Assembly (NCBI RefSeq): GCF_002217285.1
Contig: NZ_MUGW01000030.1
Location: forward strand, 1 to 64,000
Direction of reading: 5' to 3'
DNA: 64,000 bases
Source of the DNA: Flavobacterium hercynium
GTDB taxonomy: Bacteria; Bacteroidota; Bacteroidia; Flavobacteriales; Flavobacteriaceae
A model generated the notes under the pieces. The model saw only the letters and a program-made list of their open reading frames with translations, made no database searches and was not told the origin of the DNA. Shown here one piece after another: positions 9,601 to 17,781 of the stretch. The translations under genes were made by a program, and so were the position numbers. How positions within the stretch are numbered: the stretch's first letter is position 1; each line of letters begins with the position of its first letter.

Positions 9601-10309
9601 TTCTGAACGCGAAATGGCAAATGCGATGTACCTTGCCGGATTTGACGTAAAAGACGTTCACATGACTGATTTAATTTCTGGTCGTGAAACATTAGAAGAT
9701 ATTCAATTTATTGGTGCTGTTGGAGGATTCTCTAATTCAGATGTTTTAGGATCAGCTAAAGGTTGGGCAGGAGCATTTTTATACAATGAAAAAGCAAAAC
9801 TGGCTTTAGACAATTTCTTTAAAAGAGAAGATACGTTATCTGTTGGAATCTGTAACGGATGCCAATTATTTATGGAACTTGAAGTTATTAATCCTGAACA
9901 TGAAGTACACGGAAAAATGTTGCATAACGAAAGCCAAAAACACGAAAGTATCTTTACTTCTGTAAAAGTACAGGAAAACAATTCTGTAATGTTATCTACA
10001 TTAGCAGGTACTACTTTAGGAGTTTGGGTTTCACACGGAGAAGGAAAATTCAATTTACCTCTAGCCGAAGAAAATTACAACATTGTTTCTAAATATGCTT
10101 ACGAAGGTTATCCTGCCAATCCTAATGGATCTGATTATAACACCGCAATGATGTGTGATAAAACAGGAAGACACTTGGTGATGATGCCACATATTGAACG
10201 TTCTACGTTTCAATGGAACTGGGCACATTATCCAAAAGACAGAAACGACGAAGTTTCTCCTTGGCATGAAGCTTTCGTTAATGCCAGAAAATGGATTGAC
10301 AAAAACTAA
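6656..10309 (+). CDS. purL: phosphoribosylformylglycinamidine synthase
   Basis: This is a large single-chain FGAM synthase of 1217 residues, the size of the E. coli enzyme. It converts FGAR, glutamine and ATP to FGAM in purine synthesis. Seen in order: an N-terminal PurS-like region, the linker, two AIR-synthase-like halves (with SLKAETHNFPTTVEPFNGA, GAGGHLNCLSELVEETGG and GHDIGSGGLITTLLELCFA), and a C-terminal class I glutamine amidotransferase domain. In the last, the nucleophile lies in VGICNGCQL and the His/Glu pair in MMPHIERS. The ATG at 6656 is chosen because the promoter overlaps any longer reading. The gene stands alone between a MITE-like repeat and its own terminator. Assignment is very confident. 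Confidence 0.97.
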   Translation: MIHFFENQSKTVFAVQTQNEISAQDISKLNWLFANSNKIEKSALTDFFVGPRATMITPWSTNAVEITQNMGITGIIRIEEFHPATADFNDFDPMLFQKFNQLDQEIYTINVQPEPILEIDDIATYNKVEGLALSQEEVDYLDNLAVKLGRKLTDSEIFAFSQANSEHCRHKIFNGTFIIDGEEKETSLFKLIKKTSQENPNDIVSAYKDNVAFVKGPKVQQFAPKTADKPDFYELKEFDSVISLKAETHNFPTTVEPFNGAATGSGGEIRDRLAGGQGSLPLAGTAVYMTSYSRLNDDRKWENALEERKWLYQTPMDILIKASNGASDFGNKFGQPLITGSVLTFEHGENDRKIGYDKVIMQAGGIGYGKLDQSIKKKPQEGDKIVILGGENYRIGMGGAAVSSADTGAFGSGIELNAIQRSNPEMQKRAANAIRGLVESDLNPIVSIHDHGAGGHLNCLSELVEETGGLIDLDKLPVGDPTLSAKEIIGNESQERMGLVIAQKDIDTLQRIADRERSPMYQVGDVTGDHRFTFESKSNGSKPMDYALEDFFGSSPKTVMNDKTIDRKYAAVSYSANDFESYLQDVLRLEAVASKDWLTNKVDRCVGGKVAKQQNAGPLQLPLNNVGVMALDYLGKEGIATSIGHAPIAALIDPVAGSRNAIAESLSNIIWAPIKDGLKGISLSANWMWACKNEGEDARLYAAVEGCSEFAIELGINIPTGKDSLSMKQKYPNDEVIAPGTVIISAGGNCTDIRKVVEPVLQKDGASIYYINLSQDDFKLGGSSFAQIRNTIGNETSTIKDASFFKNAFNTIQELIGDNQILAGHDIGSGGLITTLLELCFADVNLGAKIDFSALAEKDLLKILFAENIGIVFQAKADAVVEAKLSANNIEFFKIGSVTTNETLELGEWNLDIKKYRDIWFETSYLLDQKQAKNGTAKARFENYKNQVLNYTFPAHFTGKKPVIDASKPRPKAAIIREKGSNSEREMANAMYLAGFDVKDVHMTDLISGRETLEDIQFIGAVGGFSNSDVLGSAKGWAGAFLYNEKAKLALDNFFKREDTLSVGICNGCQLFMELEVINPEHEVHGKMLHNESQKHESIFTSVKVQENNSVMLSTLAGTTLGVWVSHGEGKFNLPLAEENYNIVSKYAYEGYPANPNGSDYNTAMMCDKTGRHLVMMPHIERSTFQWNWAHYPKDRNDEVSPWHEAFVNARKWIDKN

Positions 10310-10328
10310 AAATATATTTTTTCAATTT

Positions 10329-10360
10329 AAAGCGTTCGAATTTTCGGACGCTTTTTTTTT
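10329..10360 (+). terminator. intrinsic terminator after purL
   Basis: AAAGCGTTCG and CGGACGCTTT form a stem (one G-U) with an A/T loop and nine T residues. Confidence 0.85.
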
Positions 10361-10539
10361 GAAACAAAAAGATCAAAATCTTTTTAAAAACACTAAAAAG
10401 CAAATTGAAATAAAAATGTTTAAAAAAAAATCTTATTCTGATAATTCTGTTGTTATTTTCTATTCAAATTTAAACTATATTAGCCAAGATTCTTTTGCGA
10501 AAAAAAATTAAAAACCCACCAAATCTTAAATTTTATAGA

Positions 10540-10971
10540 ATGAAACCTTTACATTTAGTATTAATTACATTGTTTTTTGTTGCTACACAATCTTATTCAC
10601 AAGTAGATGTAGCTAAGATTAAATACAATAACCGCGAACATTACATTACAACTACAATTCCTTACCCAATTCAAGGAACTTTTGTACCAGCGGGACAAAA
10701 AACACCTACTACTGTTTTGAACCCGGATGGATCAGGAGTTATTCAGTATGATGATTTAACAAAAAAGAAAATTAATTGGGGAATCGAATGTTCAGACGAA
10801 GGAATTCCAATTTTCAAAGAAGGCTTTAACAGTGCGTCGTATACTTTTTGGTACCGACCAACGGACAGCAACGAATGGATTTATTCTCAATTCTCTATTC
10901 ATTTCACCAAGAAAAAAATGTTTTTAATGGGCGAAAGAATGAAAGAATACGTAGATTTTAACGTTCAGTAA
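10540..10971 (+). CDS. small exported protein of unknown function
   Basis: From the ATG at 10540 the protein has 143 residues and begins with a signal peptide (MKPLHLVLITLFFVATQSYSQ). The longer frame from a TTG at 10495 would bury this signal, so I reject it. The mature part is beta-rich with many aromatic residues (SYTFWYRPTDSNEWIYSQFSIHF) and no cysteine pair or known motif. It has no operon partner: purL ends with a terminator and the acyl-CoA synthetase lies 178 bases away. I do not recognise a family. A periplasmic or surface-exposed beta-sandwich protein is the most that can be said. Confidence 0.65.
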   Translation: MKPLHLVLITLFFVATQSYSQVDVAKIKYNNREHYITTTIPYPIQGTFVPAGQKTPTTVLNPDGSGVIQYDDLTKKKINWGIECSDEGIPIFKEGFNSASYTFWYRPTDSNEWIYSQFSIHFTKKKMFLMGERMKEYVDFNVQ

Positions 10972-11034
10972 ACGGCGAAAATTACTCTTAAATTTAAATA
11001 TTTATGGCATTTTTTTAAATTTTGTTATCAAAAA

Positions 11035-11046
11035 GAAAACGTTTTC
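11035..11046. promoter_or_regulatory. 12-base palindrome upstream of the acyl-CoA synthetase gene
   Basis: GAAAACGTTTTC is a perfect palindrome with a central CG, the shape of many LacI- or TetR-type operators. It lies 104 bases before the start codon. Which protein binds is not known. Confidence 0.35.
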
Positions 11047-11149
11047 GTTGATTTTTAATAGTACCTGTAATTTTTTACATAAAATTCCATTAACTTAAAA
11101 ATTATACCTTATTTTTATTTAATTTGCAGTAAAATTCAATATATTAAAC

Positions 11150-12928
11150 ATGGTTTCAATCACACGCCTTTTTGATTTTCCTTATTATCAACAAGAAACT
11201 TACAACCTTCCGGTTGCCCTAGCGACTAAAAAAAATGGAGCTTGGGAAAAAACATCCAGTCAGGAATATATTGCTAAAGCAAATGCCATTTCGAGAGCAT
11301 TATTGCGAATGGGCGTTCAAAAAGATGATAAAATTGCTTTAATCACTTCAAGCAATCGTACAGAATGGAATATTATGGATATTGGTATTCTGCAAACAGG
11401 AGCACAAAACGTTCCTATTTACCCAACGATAGCCGAAGAAGATTACGAATATATATTAAACCACAGTGGCAGTGTTTATTGCTTTGTTTCAGACACAGAA
11501 GTTCTGAATAAAGTAAACGCTATCAAAGCAAATGTACCTAGCTTAAAAGAGGTGTATTCTTTTGATGAAATTGAAGGCTGTAAACATTGGTCAGAGTTAT
11601 TAACTTTGGGCGAAGACGAAAGTAATCAGAACGAAGTGGATGCTAAAAAAGACAGCATCAAAGAAGATGATCTTGCTACTATAATTTATACTTCAGGAAC
11701 TACAGGAAGACCTAAGGGTGTAATGTTATCGCACAAAAACATTGTGTCGAACGTTTTAGACAGTGCGCCAAGAATTCCTTTTGATGCCGGTAAAAGTACC
11801 GCATTAAGCTTCTTACCTATTTGCCATATTTTTGAAAGAATGATTTTGTACATCTATCAATATTATGGTGTTTCTGTTTATTTTGGAGAATCAATCGAGA
11901 AAATCAGTGATAACTTAAAAGAAGTTCGACCAACTGTAATTACAGCTGTACCGAGATTACTTGAAAAAGTATATGATAAAATTTATGCTAAAGGTGGAGA
12001 ATTAACAGGTATCAAGAAAAAACTATTTTTCTGGGCTATTGATTTAGGTTTACGCTATGAACCTTACGGAGCAAACGGTTTTTGGTATGAATTTCAGTTA
12101 AAGATCGCCAGAAAACTTATTTTCAGTAAATGGAAAGAAGGTTTAGGAGGCAGATTAGACCTGATGGTTTCAGGAAGTGCTGCCTTACAACCAAGATTAA
12201 CGAGAGTTTTTGCTGCGGCAGAAATTCCGGTAATGGAAGGTTACGGTTTATCTGAAACATCTCCGGTAATTTCAGTAAATGATCAAAGAAATAAAGGTTT
12301 TAAAATTGGAACCGTTGGAAAAATAATTCGCAATGTTGAAGTAAAAATTGCTCAGGACGGCGAAATTCTTTGCAAAGGACCTAATGTAATGTTGGGGTAC
12401 TTTAAAGATGAAGAAAAAACGGCTGAGGCTTTACAAGACGGATACTTTCATACGGGAGATATTGGAGAAATTGACAGTGAAGGTTTCTTAAAAATTACCG
12501 ACCGTAAAAAAGAAATGTTCAAAACTTCAGGTGGAAAATACATTGCGCCACAATTGATTGAGAATGCGATGAAACAATCTCGTTTTATCGAGCAAATTAT
12601 GGTAATTGGGGAAGGTGAAAAAATGCCATCTGCTTTTATTCAGCCAAATTTTGAGTTCGTAAAAGAATGGGCAAAAATTCATAAAGTAACTTTAGGAAGC
12701 ACTAACAAAGATATCATCGAAAACGAACAGGTACGCAAACGTATCGAAGACGAAGTTGAAAGCATCAATGATAAATTTGGACACTGGGAAAGAATCAAAC
12801 GTTTTGAGTTAACTCCGGATGTGTGGTCTATCGATGGCGGACAGCTTACGCCTACGTTAAAACTTAAACGTAAAATCATTAAAGAAATCTACAAAGATCT
12901 TTACGCAAAAATCTACGCTCAGAATTAA
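11150..12928 (+). CDS. long-chain acyl-CoA synthetase (AMP-forming)
   Basis: This 592-residue adenylate-forming enzyme belongs to the ANL superfamily. The P-loop-like A3 motif YTSGTTGRPKGVMLSHKN lies at about residues 180-197. Further motifs are YGLSETSP (about 366-373), the hinge region HTGDIGEIDSEGFLKITDRKKE and the distal lysine region GGQLTPTLKLKRK. The size, and the C-terminal region with an interrupting helical insert, resemble FadD15-like long-chain acyl-CoA synthetases. It should activate fatty acids with CoA and ATP at the membrane, feeding beta-oxidation (genes at 46-52 kb) or lipid synthesis. It stands alone and ends in its own terminator. Chain-length preference cannot be read from the sequence. 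Confidence 0.9.
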   Translation: MVSITRLFDFPYYQQETYNLPVALATKKNGAWEKTSSQEYIAKANAISRALLRMGVQKDDKIALITSSNRTEWNIMDIGILQTGAQNVPIYPTIAEEDYEYILNHSGSVYCFVSDTEVLNKVNAIKANVPSLKEVYSFDEIEGCKHWSELLTLGEDESNQNEVDAKKDSIKEDDLATIIYTSGTTGRPKGVMLSHKNIVSNVLDSAPRIPFDAGKSTALSFLPICHIFERMILYIYQYYGVSVYFGESIEKISDNLKEVRPTVITAVPRLLEKVYDKIYAKGGELTGIKKKLFFWAIDLGLRYEPYGANGFWYEFQLKIARKLIFSKWKEGLGGRLDLMVSGSAALQPRLTRVFAAAEIPVMEGYGLSETSPVISVNDQRNKGFKIGTVGKIIRNVEVKIAQDGEILCKGPNVMLGYFKDEEKTAEALQDGYFHTGDIGEIDSEGFLKITDRKKEMFKTSGGKYIAPQLIENAMKQSRFIEQIMVIGEGEKMPSAFIQPNFEFVKEWAKIHKVTLGSTNKDIIENEQVRKRIEDEVESINDKFGHWERIKRFELTPDVWSIDGGQLTPTLKLKRKIIKEIYKDLYAKIYAQN

Positions 12929-12950
12929 AAATCAAAATAATAAACCAATG

Positions 12951-12983
12951 AAACGGCTGTCTGAAAAGACGGCCGTTTTTTTT
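12951..12983 (+). terminator. intrinsic terminator after the acyl-CoA synthetase gene
   Basis: AAACGGCTGTCT and AGACGGCCGTTT pair (one G-U) around a short loop and run into eight T residues. Confidence 0.88.
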
Positions 12984-13069
12984 GTGATTTTTTGTAAAAA
13001 ATACTGATTTTACCACAACTACTTAATTTTTAAATATTTACAATTTTAACATATGATGAAAAAAAATTG

Positions 13070-13096
13070 AAAAATCACGGAAAGTGGGTATTGTGG
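13070..13096 (+). promoter_or_regulatory. 27-base motif shared with the toxin locus
   Basis: This stretch, core TCACGGAAAGTGGGTATTG, is identical over 27 bases to 27364-27390. Both copies lie on the same strand upstream of an exported or variable gene (here 140 bases before the porin). Apart from this motif and the terminator, the 308-base gap 12929-13236 holds only A/T-rich sequence. Confidence 0.55.
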
Positions 13097-13236
13097 CTAA
13101 AGTATTTAAGTTTTAGGTTTGCAGTATAATCTTATCATTTAAATTGGAGTTTAAGATTAAACTTATTATTAAGTTTGTTCTAATTCTAATTTGACATTTA
13201 AGATTTATTAACTGTTTAACCAAAAAATAGATCATT

Positions 13237-14436
13237 ATGAAAAAATGTTGCGTGTATGTAGTTCTTCTTCTTTTTCCAATCCTCGTATTGGGACAAGTCA
13301 ACCAAATGGAGAAACAAACGAATGAAGGAGGTTTTAGAACCGATTCTGTAAATTCTTTAATTCCGATGGAAAAACAATCGTTGTTAAGAGATGTCGATGT
13401 TATTGTCAATTCACGAATATCGTACAGCAGCAAATTCTTAGATGGTAAGCAAACCATTGCTAATTTTAATGCGGATCAATTACGATTTGAAATAAAAGGA
13501 AAAATTCATGAAAAAATTTACTTTCGATTCCGTAACAGGTATACCTCTGAACCTATTCCGGGAAATTTAGATAATGTGAGCCGTTCTGTTGACTTAGCTT
13601 TTGTAAAGATTGATATAGCACCCCGAACCAATGTCTCTTTTGGAAAACTAGTTGCTGACTGGGGAGGTTACGAGTTTGATTATAACCCAATTGATATTTT
13701 AAATTACAATGATATTGTTGGAAATGCAGACAGCTTTTTAGTTGGTGCCGGAATAACACATACCCTTAAGGATGATCGAAACTCCTTTACTTTTCAGGCA
13801 TTAAATTCAAGAACAAAAACATTTCAGGAATTATATGGTGAAGCTGCTCCTCCGAACATTGAATCAACATCGTATCCGCTTGCGTTTGTAGGGAACTGGA
13901 GAGGAAAATTCTTTGGAGGGAAATTTGAAACCACGTACAGCTACAGCTTTTTTAACGAAGCTAAACATGCTCAAATGAATGCTGTTGCACTAGGAAACAA
14001 ATTGAAAACCAAAAAATTTATACTGTATTATGATTTTCAGTACAGCAATGAAGGACTTGATCGTAAAGGACTAGTTTCCGGTGTAATCCGAGAGCAATAT
14101 AAATTTGCAGCACAAAATGCTTTATATATTGATAACTGGCTAAGAGCAGAATATATGGTAGCGCCTAAGGTAAATGTACTTTTAACATTAATGTCCAGTA
14201 ATCACTATTGGAAAAACAATCCCGATCATGATGCCCCATCCATGTTGACTACAAGTTATGGTATAATCCCGACGATTCAGTATTTGCCATTTAAAGATAC
14301 CAACATTAAGTTTTACTTGGGTTATGTAGGTAGAAAATACGATTACACCGATTATGCTGAAAATTCTTTTGGAGCAAAAGACTACACAACAGGTCTTGTA
14401 TCCTTTGGCTTTATAGCACCGTTATTACTATTATAA
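13237..14436 (+). CDS. outer-membrane porin (phosphate-selective porin O/P-like)
   Basis: This 399-residue protein has an N-terminal signal peptide (MKKCCVYVVLLLFPILVLGQ) followed by alternating polar/aromatic beta strands typical of an outer-membrane barrel. The overall layout resembles the porin O/P family: a central KIYFRFRNRYTSEPIPGNLDNVSRSVDLAFVKI-like region, FGKLVADWGGYEFDYNPIDI near residue 140, and C-terminal strands. The C-terminus is unusually hydrophobic (FGFIAPLLLL) instead of ending in the usual aromatic residue. Substrate cannot be deduced; anions or small solutes are possible. It is monocistronic, with its own terminator, and the 27-base motif at 13070 lies in its long leader. 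Confidence 0.75.
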   Translation: MKKCCVYVVLLLFPILVLGQVNQMEKQTNEGGFRTDSVNSLIPMEKQSLLRDVDVIVNSRISYSSKFLDGKQTIANFNADQLRFEIKGKIHEKIYFRFRNRYTSEPIPGNLDNVSRSVDLAFVKIDIAPRTNVSFGKLVADWGGYEFDYNPIDILNYNDIVGNADSFLVGAGITHTLKDDRNSFTFQALNSRTKTFQELYGEAAPPNIESTSYPLAFVGNWRGKFFGGKFETTYSYSFFNEAKHAQMNAVALGNKLKTKKFILYYDFQYSNEGLDRKGLVSGVIREQYKFAAQNALYIDNWLRAEYMVAPKVNVLLTLMSSNHYWKNNPDHDAPSMLTTSYGIIPTIQYLPFKDTNIKFYLGYVGRKYDYTDYAENSFGAKDYTTGLVSFGFIAPLLLL

Positions 14437-14472
14437 CCATTTTATTAACCAGTTCGTTTCCATTAATTACCG

Positions 14473-14510
14473 AAAACGGTTGTCTTTTTTCTAAAAGGCA
14501 GCCGTTTTTT
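14473..14510 (+). terminator. intrinsic terminator after the porin gene
   Basis: AAAACGGTTGTCTTTT and AAAAGGCAGCCGTTTT pair with few mismatches and are followed by T residues. Confidence 0.8.
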
Positions 14511-14630
14511 CATTTTTTGGCTATTTCTCTCTTTATTTCTCTAAGTGCTTACAAGAAAAATAGCAAGGTATTATTGCTATTTTAACGTAAGTTTTCCTTT
14601 AAAAAATAGGCTTAAGCCTAATAATTTTTA

Positions 14631-14638
14631 TATTTTTG
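14631..14638 (+). promoter_or_regulatory. -7 box for the WGR/SWIM pair
   Basis: TATTTTTG fits TAnnTTTG. It overlaps a TTG that could start a longer protein, so the ATG at 14684 is the better start. Confidence 0.45.
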
Positions 14639-14683
14639 AGAAAACAAATATTTAGTTCTTTATCAATTCATCCCCCTGCCAGC

Positions 14684-17600
14684 ATGAAAAAATACCTCAA
14701 ATATATTGATGGAAACTCCGATAAGTTTTGGCAAATCGAAGTTACCGGATTAGAATATACTGTAACCTACGGAAAAAACGGAACTTCAGGAACATCACAA
14801 ACCAAATCACTTGCAACCGACGAAGAATGTCTTAAATCTGCCGAAAAAATATTGGCCGAAAAAGTAAAAAAAGGATATTCAGAAACAGGTGACGTTACGG
14901 TGGAATCAAAACCAAAAACAGCAAAAAAATCAAATGCTGACGAAGTTTTAGAAGAGTACGATGCTATTATAAAATCTAAAAAGATAGATCTGTTATTACC
15001 TTTTCTTCACGAGAAAACAAAAGGGAATATCGAAGCGCTAAAAAAGCACATTAAAAAGAGTAAACGATACTGGATGACATATACTGACCTGTCTAAAGAT
15101 CCGGGTTACGTAAAAAAAGGCAAACACGATTACGGCTGGGGTACACGAGGCGATCAGCAACAAAATCAAATCATTACGCTTAGCGCTATTGCATTATTTG
15201 ACAAAACCGATATTAACTCGTGGGATGAAGCGTTAAGCTTACTGAACGAAATCAACGAAAAACCACTTGTTTTAGAGGTATTATTGTGGGCAAAACCCAA
15301 TTGGCTGGAAACTTTTATTTTAGATAAAGTAAAAAGACAGGACTGGGTAGGATACAACTATTCAAACCTTCGCAGACTTGAGGAACATAAATTAATTCAG
15401 TTTAACCCGGAATTGTACGCTCTAAGTCTGGCGTCGTACAATGAATGGCGTTCTAAGATGAAAACACGTCATTTCATTCACAAAGTCGAAAATGATAAAA
15501 TAACATATCAGCGAGATGTTCCGGAATTGTTTAACTACGAAACGATTCTGCACAATAGCTTTTTTAGAGATAACGATAAAGAGAAACATGACGAATACCA
15601 GACTTGGGTTGTGATCTTCAAATCTCTGATAGATAATAACAAAATGGATCGTGGCTTTTTTATCGAAAATGCTATCCTGATTCAAACTAAAGAATGGAAC
15701 AATAATCTAAAATCATTCTTTAGAAAAAGAATTGAAGAATATAATGCTACTGCTGATGAACTGATTGTACATCAGGAAAACATATTTTCATTTTTACACA
15801 ATCCGTATCCGCCAATAACGAGCTACGGAATAGAACTTGTAAAGAAATTTTACGATCATCCAAAATTTAAAGCAAAATCATTCTTAGAATGGTTAGAACC
15901 TTTGATGATGCGAAGCGATTGCAAAGCCGCTATCAAAAATGTTCTGCCTGTTCTGGAAAAATTAGCTAAAGCAAATCCGAAACTTAATGCAACAATAGCC
16001 AACATCATTGCGGATGTTTATGTAATTGCAGACCTGGCATTGCAGGAACGCGCTACTAAAATCATTACGAAGATTGCGAACGTAAAAGATAAGACGCTTA
16101 AGGAAAAATTATCTTCGTATGTTACGATGATGCAGGGAAATATCAAATCCGGACTTACTTCGTTTCTGGATGAAGAAGCTTTAAGTGTTGATGACGCTGC
16201 TGCGGAAGAATATGTATTTGAACCACAGAAACCATTATTCCTAACAGAAGAAGTTACGCTTCCTCAAGATTGGAATGCTGTATTGTTTCAGTTTGGAAAT
16301 TTCATTAATTCCGAAGAAACGTTAGATTCAGAAATATTGTTGAATGTCTACATTTCGCAACGCGATTTATTTCCGGAGGATTATGCTTCACAGTTACAGC
16401 CTTACGAGAAACAATTGAATAAAAGTTATTTCGAAAGCATTCATAAAAATTTTACGAAAGCCTTTCTGCTTAACAAGATTAAAAATATCGATCAAAAGTT
16501 TAGCAGTAACATCAATCATTATTCTAAATTAATTACAACCAAAACGATGCAGCCTTTACTGGACAAGGTGCAGCAAAAAATGGAGGCAAAATCGACATTG
16601 CCTTTGCTTTCATTTCCGAGTCATAAACCGCATTGGGTTGCTCCAAAAGTTTTAGTAGAAAGAGTAATTGCGTACCAGAAAAACAAGGAAGAAATTGATA
16701 ATACTGATTTAGCTATCGCGATCGCCCGTATGCCGAGAGAAAATGTAGCAGAAGCGATTCCGTTATTAGAAAATGTTGAAGGGGAACTTCAGCAACTATT
16801 ATCCTTTTGCCTTGGCGTAAATGAAAAACTGGAACTGGACGAAACTTCATTATTTTCAAAACTATTGGCTACAATGGGGAAAACCACCAAAGAAAGCGGA
16901 ATTCTTTCGCTTTGGGCGGTTGCCGCAAGAACTTTCTATCCAAACGACACTTTTGCACAATTTGAAAGTACGTACTTAAAAGAAGTTCCATTTGTGGTTG
17001 CTCCTTTTATACCTGAAATAAAGTTTAAAGAAAAATGGAACGAATGGACCAATTATCAAACCAAAGAAAAAGAAAGAACACCTTCCTGGTACGAAATGAG
17101 TTTTGAAGTTCCTCAATATTCTAAAATACCAAATTACCTGTTGTACAGTCTTGATGTTTATCATCGCGCTAATACGTGGGATTATCTAATAAATTCAGCA
17201 GGAAACACGTATTACTGGCACAGTCTTACACCACAGAACGCAGATGCTCTGGCGTTGATACTCTTAAAAAATTGTATAACAGGAGACGGTTCTAAACCAG
17301 AATTGAAAGCTTTTTTAGAAGTGGCTAATACACCGGAATTTAGCTTCTCTCCTATTAGCATTTTATTGTATGCTTGCTGTTTCTTTCAAGAAAAGAAAGA
17401 CTTACGATTATTGGCGTCAGAAGTTTTGATACAATTAATCGAAAAACAAGCGATTGACATCAATGCATTGGCAACACAATTGGCATTCTTATCTTCAGAA
17501 AAATATGGTGTGTTTTTGAGAATGGTCGACGGCTTAATTGCAATCAAAGATGTTTCGCCATTGCATAATAGTGCTTTGTTTCAGCTTTTGAATTCTTTCT

Positions 17601-17776
17601 TTGAAAAACTAAACCTGAAAGACAAACTGCCTACAAGCTTCAAGAAAATAGTAGAGAACTATTTTGATCTATTGACCAAAACAAATCAAAAACCTTCTCC
17701 TAAAGCTGCTGTTTTCTTTGAACAATGGAAAGGTAATGCTTCGCTTAAATCATTGATTAAGCAAATTTTAAAATAA
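14684..17776 (+). CDS. WGR-domain protein with long helical-repeat body
   Basis: This is a 1030-residue protein counted from the ATG at 14684. Residues 1-75 form a WGR domain (YTVTYGKNGTSGTSQTKSL with the following KSAEKILAEKVKKGY), the nucleic-acid-binding module known from PARPs and MolR-type bacterial proteins. A lysine-rich linker follows. Then come about 900 residues of mostly alpha-helical, HEAT-like sequence without enzyme motifs. The SWIM zinc-finger gene begins 5 bases after the stop, so the two are translated from one message. WGR proteins often occur near DUF4132 proteins, and one lies 3.7 kb downstream on the other strand. Its role is unknown; a scaffold in nucleic-acid stress responses is an inference. 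Confidence 0.8.
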   Translation: MKKYLKYIDGNSDKFWQIEVTGLEYTVTYGKNGTSGTSQTKSLATDEECLKSAEKILAEKVKKGYSETGDVTVESKPKTAKKSNADEVLEEYDAIIKSKKIDLLLPFLHEKTKGNIEALKKHIKKSKRYWMTYTDLSKDPGYVKKGKHDYGWGTRGDQQQNQIITLSAIALFDKTDINSWDEALSLLNEINEKPLVLEVLLWAKPNWLETFILDKVKRQDWVGYNYSNLRRLEEHKLIQFNPELYALSLASYNEWRSKMKTRHFIHKVENDKITYQRDVPELFNYETILHNSFFRDNDKEKHDEYQTWVVIFKSLIDNNKMDRGFFIENAILIQTKEWNNNLKSFFRKRIEEYNATADELIVHQENIFSFLHNPYPPITSYGIELVKKFYDHPKFKAKSFLEWLEPLMMRSDCKAAIKNVLPVLEKLAKANPKLNATIANIIADVYVIADLALQERATKIITKIANVKDKTLKEKLSSYVTMMQGNIKSGLTSFLDEEALSVDDAAAEEYVFEPQKPLFLTEEVTLPQDWNAVLFQFGNFINSEETLDSEILLNVYISQRDLFPEDYASQLQPYEKQLNKSYFESIHKNFTKAFLLNKIKNIDQKFSSNINHYSKLITTKTMQPLLDKVQQKMEAKSTLPLLSFPSHKPHWVAPKVLVERVIAYQKNKEEIDNTDLAIAIARMPRENVAEAIPLLENVEGELQQLLSFCLGVNEKLELDETSLFSKLLATMGKTTKESGILSLWAVAARTFYPNDTFAQFESTYLKEVPFVVAPFIPEIKFKEKWNEWTNYQTKEKERTPSWYEMSFEVPQYSKIPNYLLYSLDVYHRANTWDYLINSAGNTYYWHSLTPQNADALALILLKNCITGDGSKPELKAFLEVANTPEFSFSPISILLYACCFFQEKKDLRLLASEVLIQLIEKQAIDINALATQLAFLSSEKYGVFLRMVDGLIAIKDVSPLHNSALFQLLNSFFEKLNLKDKLPTSFKKIVENYFDLLTKTNQKPSPKAAVFFEQWKGNASLKSLIKQILK

Positions 17777-17781
17777 AGAAA

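Noticed and set aside
8551..10053. Minus-strand open frames of 84-116 codons opposite purL
   Set aside because: They lie wholly inside a strongly conserved gene, have no promoter or recognisable domains and look like shadows of its codon use.
10194..10511. Plus-strand frame overlapping the end of purL
   Set aside because: It crosses the purL terminator and becomes low-complexity K/F/N sequence.
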